Below, piece after piece: positions 14,573 through 20,514 of a stretch of DNA of 20,514 nt. The notes below the pieces were generated by a model. The model did no database searches and was not told where the DNA came from. It saw only the letters and a program-made list of their open reading frames with translations. The DNA is from E44-bin32 sp041573795. Its GTDB lineage: Bacteria > Chloroflexota > Anaerolineae > Anaerolineales > E44-bin32. How positions within the stretch are numbered: position 1 is the stretch's first letter; each line of letters starts with the position of its first letter. Position numbers and translations under genes: made by a program. Location of the stretch: the NCBI GenBank assembly GCA_041573795.1, contig JBFFQB010000060.1:1-20514 (forward strand). The letters run 5' to 3'.

Positions 14573-14601
14573 ATTATAGCATAGTTAAAACACGGAATCA
14601 A
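14573..14601 (-). promoter_or_regulatory. Promoter of the DUF177 gene (possibly also rpoD)
   Basis: On the minus strand TTGATT (14601-14596), a 17-base spacer and a perfect TATAAT (14578-14573). The predicted start near 14566 leaves a leader of about 55 bases before the TTG start codon. The remaining part of 14512-14735 shows no gene. Confidence 0.7.
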
Positions 14602-14735
14602 GACACGGCTATTGTACATAACATAAATAACATTCGCATAGACACCAAACAGCAAGCTTGGGGGTCCTATCTGAAAAGAGTGCCATAGATGCCGTTTGGG
14701 TACTGTGCGAATAGCCATCATGAGAAGGAGTGGTG

Positions 14736-15338
14736 ATGAAGCTAATTTTGGCTAGCCAAAATTCAGGTAAACAGGCTGAGATGCGCGCATTACTGGGCCA
14801 TCTATCGATCGAATTGTTGATCCCCCAGGACTTTAACCGCTTGCTAAATATTGCGGAAACCGGCAGCAGTTACGCAGAAAACGCGCTGCTTAAAGCAAGG
14901 GCATATGTAGAAGCATTTGGCCATTGGACATTGGGAGACGACACTGGCCTGGAAGTTGTGGCGCTAGAGGGAGCGCCCGGGTTGCACTCCGCCCGATTCG
15001 TCGGATCAGGAGGGACGGATGAAGATCGCCGCCGGCATTTGCTGGGGCGGCTTGAGGCACATGCGCGCCCATGGCGAGCGCGCTTCGTGAGTGTCCTGGC
15101 CTTGGTCTCACCACAGGGAGAAGCATTGCTACGACAAGGTGAGTGCTTGGGAGAGATCGTGCCCCATGCGCGTGGAAAATGGGGCTTTGGGTACGATCCG
15201 ATTTTTCAGGTCGATGGAACGGAAAAAACCATGGCGGAGTTGGCAATCGACGAGAAGAACCGGGTCAGTCACCGCGCCCTCGCCGTGAAGGCCATCATCC
15301 CGGAGATCGAGCAGTTACTGAAGAATTCCGACACCTGA
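14736..15338 (+). CDS. rdgB: Non-canonical purine NTP pyrophosphatase (RdgB/HAM1 family)
   Basis: This 200-residue house-cleaning enzyme hydrolyses dITP, ITP and XTP to monophosphates, keeping deaminated purines out of DNA and RNA. Family signatures: LASQNSGKQAEM (5-16, substrate loop), TGSSYAENALLKARAY (42-57), GDDTGLEVVALEGAPGLHSARF (67-88, with Asp69 at the metal/catalytic position), GKWGFGYDPIFQVDG and MAELAIDEKNRVSHRALA (167-183, with the His-Arg pair). The usual DDSGL is DDTGL here, a conservative change. Length is normal. ATG 14736 has AGAAGGAG five bases upstream; a GTG at 14730 is less likely. Convergent with the hydrolase gene, with 53 bases between and no strong terminator seen. 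Confidence 0.95.
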   Translation: MKLILASQNSGKQAEMRALLGHLSIELLIPQDFNRLLNIAETGSSYAENALLKARAYVEAFGHWTLGDDTGLEVVALEGAPGLHSARFVGSGGTDEDRRRHLLGRLEAHARPWRARFVSVLALVSPQGEALLRQGECLGEIVPHARGKWGFGYDPIFQVDGTEKTMAELAIDEKNRVSHRALAVKAIIPEIEQLLKNSDT

Positions 15339-15391
15339 GAAGAGATAGCAGCACAAGTGTAGAGCGGGGGATTTCAGTCCCTTAAACAGGC

Positions 15392-16159
15392 TCAGCTTAA
15401 TGCGTTAATAAAATCAAGGATCGGCGCGCTGACTGCCTGCGGTCGCTCAAGCATGACCATGTGTCCAGCGCCGTCGATAATCACCAGGGTGGCTTCGGGG
15501 ATCTGGTCGACGAGGAATTGACTGTACTTCAGAGGCGTGAGTTGATCCTCACTGCCACAAAGCACCAGAGTTGGGCAATGGATTTCACCAAGACGGGGAA
15601 GGACATCAAAGCCATCGCAGGCAAGGAAATCCGCATGGACGACCGATGCTGGTACCTGTAGAAAGCGCTTACCGGCAAGCTCAACCATGCCTTTATCGGC
15701 GTTCTGGCTAAACGACCAGGCGAGCATGGTATCTACGCCCTGGTCATACTTGTCCTTAGAGGCTGTCATCGCCAGGATGTCAGGGTGCACACGCAGACGA
15801 CCACCGGTACCGACCAGGATCAGCCCGGCGACTGCCTCAGGGTGATCGAGTGCCAGGGTCTGGGCTATAGCGCCACCCATCGAATGCCCGGCGTAAACGC
15901 AGGGGCCAAGCGCCAGCGCCTCTTGCCAGGCCAGGACAGCCTCAGCCATTTCCTCGATCGTCGTGGAACTGTTCCCGGGTGAGTCTCCATGGCCAGGCAA
16001 GTCCAATGCATAAACATCCAGGCTCGGCAGTCGACGGAGTTGCGGGGGCCAATGCAACGAGCTGCCGCCGGCTCCGTGGATAAAAACAAGCGGCGGAGCG
16101 CCTGTTTGGGGATCTCCGCTGCGTGATTCACGATATGCAATGTGAGCTGCTGTGGGCAT
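15392..16159 (-). CDS. Alpha/beta-fold hydrolase
   Basis: The 255-residue cytoplasmic hydrolase has a complete catalytic apparatus: oxyanion-hole motif HGAGGS (28-33), nucleophile elbow GHSMGG with Ser93, acid Asp205 in CGSEDQLTP, and His233 in GAGHMVMLERP. It begins AHIAYRESRSGD, a strand typical of esterase, epoxide hydrolase or haloperoxidase-like members. The serine nucleophile argues for esterase-like activity rather than epoxide hydrolase (which uses Asp). The substrate is unknown. ATG 16159 is two bases after the trxB stop, with an AGGA site inside trxB, so it is translated in the same operon. Length is typical for a lid-containing member. Confidence 0.9.
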   Translation of the reverse strand: MPTAAHIAYRESRSGDPQTGAPPLVFIHGAGGSSLHWPPQLRRLPSLDVYALDLPGHGDSPGNSSTTIEEMAEAVLAWQEALALGPCVYAGHSMGGAIAQTLALDHPEAVAGLILVGTGGRLRVHPDILAMTASKDKYDQGVDTMLAWSFSQNADKGMVELAGKRFLQVPASVVHADFLACDGFDVLPRLGEIHCPTLVLCGSEDQLTPLKYSQFLVDQIPEATLVIIDGAGHMVMLERPQAVSAPILDFINALS

Positions 16160-16161
16160 GC

Positions 16162-17085
16162 CTATTCCTGAGACTCAAGCCAGCGTTCGCTGGCCATGGC
16201 GGCGGCACAGCCCTGGCCGACGGAGGTGGCGATCTGGCGCCAGATGGGATCCTGAATCTCGCCGGCAGCGAAGACACCGGGGATGTTGGTCATCATATGA
16301 TCATCGGTGATCAAATACTTGCGCTCATCCAGTTCCAACTGACCCTCGAACAGGCTGGAATTGGGGTAATGGCCGATGAAGATGAATACGCCATCCGTCT
16401 TTAGTTCCTGGATCTCATCGGTCTTGAGGTTGCGAGCGACGACGGATTCAACCTTGCCGTTGCCTTCGATCTTTTCCAGTACGGTATCCCAGACGAACTC
16501 GATCTTCTCGTGGTTGTTCGCGCGTCTTTTCAGCGCTTCGCCGGCGCGCAGCTCGTCACGACGATGGATGATACGCACACGATCAGCGAACTTTGTCAGG
16601 AAGAGCCCCTCCTCCAGGGCGCTGTCACCCCCACCAATGACCATGACATCCTTTTCCCGGAAGAAGAACCCATCACAAGTGGCGCAGAATGAGACCCCGC
16701 GTCCGATCAATTCTTCCTCGCCCGGGATACCCAGGCGTTTAGGGGAAGCGCCGACGGTAATAATGACGGCCTCAGCCTCGAATTCATCCCCGTGCGTTTT
16801 AAGATTAAAGGGTGGGCCAGCGCTTAGATTGGCCTCAGTGACCTCATCGATCAGCAGCCGGGCGCCGAAGCGTTCAGCCTGTTTCTGCATCATGTCGACC
16901 AGCTCGGGGCCGGTTGTGCCCTCGGGGAAGCCCGGGTAGTTCTCGACTTCACTCGTGATCGAGATTTGTCCGCCCAGTTGATTCCCTGAAATAACCAGTG
17001 GTTTCAGGTTTGCCCGGGCAGCGTATAAGGCCGCAGTGAGCCCGGCTGGCCCTGAGCCAATGATGATGACTTTTTCCTTTTGCAT
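16162..17085 (-). CDS. trxB: Thioredoxin-disulfide reductase
   Basis: This 307-residue flavoprotein passes electrons from NADPH through FAD and a Cys pair to thioredoxin. Seen directly: FAD dinucleotide motif GSGPAG (10-15), QLGGQ(I), the redox site FCATC (Cys134, Cys137), the NADPH fold VIGGGDSALEEG (149-160), the HRRDELRA phosphate-binding loop (174-181), and GVFAAGEIQDPIWRQIATS near the C-terminus, where the common Asp of AGD is Glu. The HRR loop indicates NADPH use, unlike ferredoxin- or flavin-dependent relatives. ATG 17085 has a GTGAGG site. It follows the small zinc-ribbon gene by 40 bases and is two bases from the hydrolase gene. No thioredoxin gene is in the window. Confidence 0.95.
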   Translation of the reverse strand: MQKEKVIIIGSGPAGLTAALYAARANLKPLVISGNQLGGQISITSEVENYPGFPEGTTGPELVDMMQKQAERFGARLLIDEVTEANLSAGPPFNLKTHGDEFEAEAVIITVGASPKRLGIPGEEELIGRGVSFCATCDGFFFREKDVMVIGGGDSALEEGLFLTKFADRVRIIHRRDELRAGEALKRRANNHEKIEFVWDTVLEKIEGNGKVESVVARNLKTDEIQELKTDGVFIFIGHYPNSSLFEGQLELDERKYLITDDHMMTNIPGVFAAGEIQDPIWRQIATSVGQGCAAAMASERWLESQE

Positions 17086-17125
17086 GCAAACCTCACTCTA
17101 CAGTTTCTTCACTGATCTACTGCGC

Positions 17126-17365
17126 TCAGTCCTTGGGCTGAAAGCGCTTGGCTAAATCAGAGACGGAATAGCGCAGCCACCACAGAGGGGCACGTGTGAG
17201 TATACGGCCGCGGCTATCCATCAATGGACGGCGACAAGGATCATCTGGATCGCCGGGACGGCACCCGACCAGCTCTCGGCCACATTCCGAGCAAACGCCT
17301 GGTTGGCCGGTTGGGATCAAATGGACCGAACAAAGATAGACTTCAACGTCTTGATTAAAACTCAT
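17126..17365 (-). CDS. Small Cys-rich zinc-ribbon protein
   Basis: The 79-residue protein has Cys12, His15, Cys25, Cys28, Cys35 and Cys44. The segment YLCSVHLIPTGQPGVCSECG resembles the heavy-metal-binding domain seen at the N-terminus of copper/heavy-metal ATPases and efflux adaptors (pattern YxCxxH...PGxCxxCGxxL). A single knuckle of that type plus two extra Cys could bind zinc or copper. The C-terminal half (LWWLRYSVSDLAKRF) is basic-aromatic and unassigned. ATG 17365 has a GGGAG site, and a promoter lies about 30 bases upstream. It is first in a probable operon with trxB, which suggests a thiol- or metal-linked role; this is inference. Confidence 0.75.
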   Translation of the reverse strand: MSFNQDVEVYLCSVHLIPTGQPGVCSECGRELVGCRPGDPDDPCRRPLMDSRGRILTRAPLWWLRYSVSDLAKRFQPKD

Positions 17366-17397
17366 GGGAACGACTCCCTAATGTTTCCTGCGAATAC

Positions 17398-17426
17398 ATT
17401 CTAAAGCACTGCGCACCGGTCTGCAA
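17398..17426 (-). promoter_or_regulatory. Promoter of the zinc-ribbon/trxB/hydrolase operon
   Basis: On the minus strand TTGCAG (17426-17421), a 17-base spacer and TAGAAT (17403-17398). The predicted start near 17391 gives a leader of about 26 bases that keeps the GGGAG ribosome site of the first gene. Confidence 0.55.
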
Positions 17427-17438
17427 AGCGACGGGCAG

Positions 17439-17864
17439 CTATTCGCTTGCTATGTGTCGCCATAATGAGGCTGCTGACCCTGCCAGAGCACCCGCCCCGG
17501 CCCAGGCAGGGGTTCGACTGAGGACTGCCAATACTTCCGCCGTCGAAAAATCAGGCGGGACATGCCCGTGAAGTGAAACTTTCACCAGCATGCTCATGGC
17601 TGCAATGGGCATTGCCGTGAGCCCCGCAATCAAGCCCAAGAACAGGTAGGCGCCAAAAGGAGTAGTCCCTGTTGACCCGGCTGTCAGGAATCGCTGCCCA
17701 AAATGAAGTCCCAGTGTGAGCGCGAGGGTGCCGCCAAGAAGGATAGGGATGGTGGTTGCGCGATCCTCATAGCCGATCCAAAAGAAAGTGCCCACACCGA
17801 CCAGAATCCATAGCGCTCGGTTTATAAGACGAATCCTGTTTGTGCTTGAACGGTCACTAGTCAT
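17439..17864 (-). CDS. Hypothetical four-helix membrane protein
   Basis: I do not recognise this 141-residue protein. It has about four hydrophobic helices (near 14-30, 38-54, 72-95 and 118-135), a charged N-terminus (MTSDRSSTNRIRL) and a short amphipathic stretch VSLHGHVPPDFSTAEVLAVL between helices three and four. The frame also permits a TTG start at 17876, four codons earlier; ATG 17864 is taken here, without a strong ribosome site (GGTGG is too close). It is third in a minus-strand row after the kinase and another membrane protein, with a 73- to 85-base gap. It may belong to that transcription unit or be separate. Confidence 0.65.
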   Translation of the reverse strand: MTSDRSSTNRIRLINRALWILVGVGTFFWIGYEDRATTIPILLGGTLALTLGLHFGQRFLTAGSTGTTPFGAYLFLGLIAGLTAMPIAAMSMLVKVSLHGHVPPDFSTAEVLAVLSRTPAWAGAGALAGSAASLWRHIASE

Positions 17865-17949
17865 GCCACCAACCAATGTATAGATGCAGTCTGCGTTAGC
17901 CTTCTTACAAGGTGGGTTTGAATATGGCGATTTTTCTCAATCTGGCTGG

Positions 17950-18564
17950 TCAAATGGTTGGGTTTCGCTGAACTTCCCGCCGCACGACGAGCTGCAAGAG
18001 CAGCTGTGTCACCGCGGTGAGCCAGAAATTTCCAGTGGCGATGAAAAGCAGCGTGGAAAGCGCTGCGCGCATCAAGCGCTTCCATTGAGCCTGTGAAGGT
18101 GCCGATCGGCCGGAAACCAGCGCATGCGTTAATCCAAGTTCAATGAAGGCCATACCGAAACCGAGCAAAGCGGAGAGAATCCCTGCGATCCAGAGCGCCG
18201 CCGCAGCGCGGTAAAACGCCCAGCGGGTTTCATCAAGCAACACAGCGTAGAGTTCCCCGTCGGGTTCTGGGAGTTTGGCCAGCCGTCTAACGAGGGTAGA
18301 GGCCAAAATCAATCCAATCCCACAGGCAATAACCCCCGCGATCCATACTCCCGGTTGTCCCCCATAGAGACCCACCTGCCGTCCACTCACAGATCCAACG
18401 ATGATCGCTAGGTACGGCAGCATCAGCCCGTGGATCCAGGGTGCCCAAAGCTCGACGTTGATGGGCAGTGGTGGAATTCGCCGACGCAGCAAAGGCCATA
18501 GACGTTCGGCGAAGGCGGGACCGAGGACGAGCAATAGCGACCAGATCAGTGCTTCAACCGGCAT
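17950..18564 (-). CDS. Hypothetical multi-spanning membrane protein in the kinase operon
   Basis: This 204-residue protein is not assigned to a family. Hydrophobic segments lie near 5-22, 44-62, 72-92, 118-150 and 168-194. A conserved-looking cytoplasmic-type segment LLDETRWAFYRAAAALW (109-125) precedes the fourth helix; its acidic-Glu-x-Arg-x-x-x-Tyr-Arg pattern loosely recalls motif 1 of CPBP intramembrane proteases, but the remaining motifs are not evident, so no function is claimed. The frame opens at 18615 inside the kinase gene, but ATG 18564, ten bases after the kinase stop, is preferred because it removes an overlap of 41 bases and begins with a membrane helix. Close spacing implies co-expression with the kinase. 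Confidence 0.7.
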   Translation of the reverse strand: MPVEALIWSLLLVLGPAFAERLWPLLRRRIPPLPINVELWAPWIHGLMLPYLAIIVGSVSGRQVGLYGGQPGVWIAGVIACGIGLILASTLVRRLAKLPEPDGELYAVLLDETRWAFYRAAAALWIAGILSALLGFGMAFIELGLTHALVSGRSAPSQAQWKRLMRAALSTLLFIATGNFWLTAVTQLLLQLVVRREVQRNPTI

Positions 18565-18574
18565 ATGGGCGAAT

Positions 18575-20308
18575 CTACTCAACCTTCTCGCTGAGAGGAT
18601 GCAGTGGAACTGCAAGTGTAATACGCGTACCGTCCCCTTCGGCCGAATCGATTTTCAGCGTTCCCTCGACCAGGTCGGCACGTTCGCGCATGCTGACGAT
18701 CCCCAGGCTGCCGCGCTGGCCATAATGTGCGTCCACGGCGCCGACGTTGAAGCCGACACCATCATCCTGGACCTCGAGTACGAAGCAATTATCCTCGCTG
18801 CGCAAACGCACCCATATGTGTTCCGCAGCAGCGTGCTTACGGGCGTTATTGATCGCCTCCTCGGCGATGTAAAAGATGACGCCTTGATGGCCAGGATCGA
18901 GGTCGGTGGGCACATCAGTGTTGGTATCAAAGAGGACATTGAGGTGATGCGTGTCGCGCATTTTCTCCGCCAGCTGGTAGAGGGCGGCGACAAGCCCTTG
19001 AGATTCAAGGATCAAGGGGCGCATGGTGAAGAGCAAGTGGCGGATTTCGCGCGTGGTATTGCGCGCCATCTCTTCGAGCTTCATCAATTCTTCAGCCGCG
19101 CCTTCAAAATCTCGCTCCATTAAACGCCGGGCGAAATTGACGCGCATCGTGATGGCGGCGATGGTTTGCGTAGGGCCGTCATGCAAATCACGCGCGAGAC
19201 GTTTGCGTGATTCTTCTTGCAATTCGCTCAGGCGCTCTTTCTCGGCTCGAAGCTCCTGGTAGAGACGGGCATTCTGTAACGCGATCGTCACCTGCTGCGA
19301 GATAGCCGTGAGCATTTCGCGTTTTTCGTCATCAAAGTAAAACGGCGTGGCATGACCGAAGATCAATGCCCCGTAGGTCTCCACGCCGTAAGCCAGGGGG
19401 GTGACAAGTACAGAGAGGCAATCCTCAAGTCCGGATAGCTGGCTCAACTCGGGGTCTTCCTCAGGGTAAAGCGTGAACTGCGTCTCACCGCGGATCAAGG
19501 CTCGGCTCAAGCAGCCCGACTCGGGGCTGAAGCGTAAGCGGTCACTCTTCAGATCAAGGTGGCGCGTAGTGGCGATGTGAAAGCCCTCCTGATCGAGCAG
19601 GAGCATGGCGCTGCGAATCAGCTCTGAAGCCCTCCCCTTAGCCCCCAGTGCTCGGTAGCAGAGTTCGAGGGTGAGGTCGATAACCTCCTCGCTGCTGAGC
19701 GTGGCGTTGATGTTGGCGGTGATGCGGTAAAGCTCGTGTGCGCGTGAGCGTTCCTCCACGCGTACACGTTCGAGGCTCGCCTTGGTGGCGCCGAAGCGGT
19801 CCTCCAGCGCTTGGCTAACCCGGCGCTGCAGCCAGGTGAGGAAGACGGAGGCGATCAAGATCACAAGCGAGAACAGGCCCAGGTTGGTCAGCACCGCCGT
19901 GCTCCAGCCAGTCCTTTGCAGGCTGAGCAGCGCCCAGGATGCCGCGCTCAGCGCACCCACAATCAGCGCCGTCGGGATGCCGTTGACGAATCCCAGCGTG
20001 AAGGGCGCCATTAACAGGCTCCACCAGAGCGGGCTGGCGTCGAATCCCGACAGGGCAATCATGTTCAGCGCCAGGCCCAGATCGGCCAGCCCGACCAGCC
20101 ACGCTAGCCAGCCAGGCCGCCGCTCGGCCAGGTAAGGCAGGCTGATGATCAGCGTGGGCAGGATCCAGGTGGCGCTGAGGTAGAGCAGGTCGTTCGATTG
20201 GATACCGTAGAAGCCGCTGGCGAGTGGGAGCCCCAGCAGGAATAGACTCCGCATGCTGAGCAGGATCCAGGCCGATCGGGGGGAGGGGGAAGAACTGCGA
20301 CTAGCCAT
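18575..20308 (-). CDS. Membrane-bound GAF sensor histidine kinase (HisKA_3 / NarL-partner class)
   Basis: The 577-residue protein has five or six N-terminal membrane helices (about 12-160), a short helical linker, a GAF domain (about 196-350, ending FDDEKREMLTAISQQVTIALQNARLYQELR), a HisKA_3 dimerisation domain with phospho-acceptor His376 in RLARDLHDGPTQT, and an ATPase domain with N box IAEEAINNARKHA (481-493), G1 box DDGVGF (515-520) and GSLGIVSMRERADL (533-546). It is complete for this class, which normally signals to LuxR/NarL-type response regulators. The membrane part has no large periplasmic loop, so the ligand may be sensed in or near the membrane, or by the GAF domain. ATG 20308 has no ribosome site but sits eight bases after TATCAT. 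No response regulator is nearby in the window. Confidence 0.92.
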   Translation of the reverse strand: MASRSSSPSPRSAWILLSMRSLFLLGLPLASGFYGIQSNDLLYLSATWILPTLIISLPYLAERRPGWLAWLVGLADLGLALNMIALSGFDASPLWWSLLMAPFTLGFVNGIPTALIVGALSAASWALLSLQRTGWSTAVLTNLGLFSLVILIASVFLTWLQRRVSQALEDRFGATKASLERVRVEERSRAHELYRITANINATLSSEEVIDLTLELCYRALGAKGRASELIRSAMLLLDQEGFHIATTRHLDLKSDRLRFSPESGCLSRALIRGETQFTLYPEEDPELSQLSGLEDCLSVLVTPLAYGVETYGALIFGHATPFYFDDEKREMLTAISQQVTIALQNARLYQELRAEKERLSELQEESRKRLARDLHDGPTQTIAAITMRVNFARRLMERDFEGAAEELMKLEEMARNTTREIRHLLFTMRPLILESQGLVAALYQLAEKMRDTHHLNVLFDTNTDVPTDLDPGHQGVIFYIAEEAINNARKHAAAEHIWVRLRSEDNCFVLEVQDDGVGFNVGAVDAHYGQRGSLGIVSMRERADLVEGTLKIDSAEGDGTRITLAVPLHPLSEKVE

Positions 20309-20316
20309 GATTCTCT

Positions 20317-20345
20317 ATGATAGCGTCATGCAGGTCCTGTGCCAA
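20317..20345 (-). promoter_or_regulatory. Kinase gene promoter, leaderless geometry
   Basis: On the minus strand TTGGCA (20345-20340), a 17-base spacer and TATCAT (20322-20317), then eight bases to the ATG at 20308. There is no Shine-Dalgarno sequence. The transcript is expected to start at or next to the ATG. Confidence 0.65.
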
Positions 20346-20514
20346 TGGTCTGTAAGGCGGTTCGTCCCCGGTTTGGGTACGGAGAGCTGGGGTCGCCGTC
20401 GCAATCGATCTGTTGGTTGTGAAACACTTTGACATTGTGAAGATTGACACTTGACGCAAGAAGCAATAATGAAGTAACCTGATCCCGGAAAGATTAGGCT
20501 GTACGAGTACGTAC
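20346..20514. other. Non-coding right end with three TTGAC repeats
   Basis: I see no gene here. TTGACA occurs at 20429-20434 and 20444-20449, and TTGACG at 20451-20456, all on the plus strand. AATAAT at 20465-20470 is 15 bases from the second copy, so a promoter for a plus-strand gene beyond the window edge is possible. Confidence 0.3.

Noticed and set aside
16376..16939. A 187-codon plus-strand frame opposite trxB
   Set aside because: It is antisense to the trxB core, Ser/Arg/Pro-rich and without domain signals, as expected for a shadow frame.
18401..19123. A 240-codon plus-strand frame opposite the kinase gene
   Set aside because: It lies fully antisense to the ATPase and dimerisation domains of a well-supported kinase and to the start of the next gene. 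It has no ribosome site and no recognisable motif; it is a GC-driven mirror frame.
1..20514. Mobile elements, CRISPR arrays, tRNA or rRNA genes
   Set aside because: I looked for transposase or integrase motifs, regularly spaced repeats and tRNA-like cloverleaf arms and found none. The gene content is ordinary chromosomal.

Overview
The window looks like chromosomal DNA of a Chloroflexota bacterium, most likely Anaerolineae-like. This is inferred from the style of the proteins (primary sigma factor, CaiB/CoxM/CoxG genes, APC-UspA-DUF389 fusion) and from gene order, and was not tested by a database search. It is moderately GC-rich and densely packed. I see no phage, transposon, CRISPR, rRNA or tRNA, and no gap between genes longer than about 225 bases.

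Left end (1-4940), metabolic genes: a molybdenum-hydroxylase FAD subunit (CoxM type, cut by the window edge) is divergent from a CaiB/BaiF CoA-transferase. Facing the transferase is a minus-strand group of a SAM methyltransferase, an LctP-type lactate/glycolate permease and a CoxG-type SRPBCC protein. CoxM and CoxG normally belong to CO-dehydrogenase-like enzymes, so this may be one dispersed catabolic locus for a small carboxylate or CoA thioester. The substrate cannot be read from the sequence.

Middle left (5163-8429): one 1088-residue membrane protein joins an amino-acid-permease fold, two UspA domains and a DUF389 membrane domain. It is the most unusual single protein here.

Centre (8539-15338), housekeeping: MurJ lipid II flippase; a minus-strand row of xseA, xseB and a divergent PAP2 phosphatase-like gene; CinA C-terminal domain (NMN deamidase type); the primary sigma factor preceded by a YceD/DUF177 gene; and RdgB/HAM1 house-cleaning pyrophosphatase.

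Right (15392-17403), a redox operon on the minus strand: a small Cys-rich zinc-ribbon protein, thioredoxin reductase and an alpha/beta hydrolase. It has a recognisable promoter, a 40-base gap and then a 2-base gap.

Right end (17439-20308), a signalling operon on the minus strand: a membrane GAF histidine kinase of the HisKA_3 (NarL-partner) class, followed by two unrecognised multi-spanning membrane proteins. No response regulator is in view.

Across the window, several start codons (murJ, xseA, the kinase gene) lie only 6-8 bases after a good -10 hexamer and have no Shine-Dalgarno sequence, which points to leaderless mRNAs. Other genes have clear AGGAG-type sites, so both initiation modes appear to coexist.
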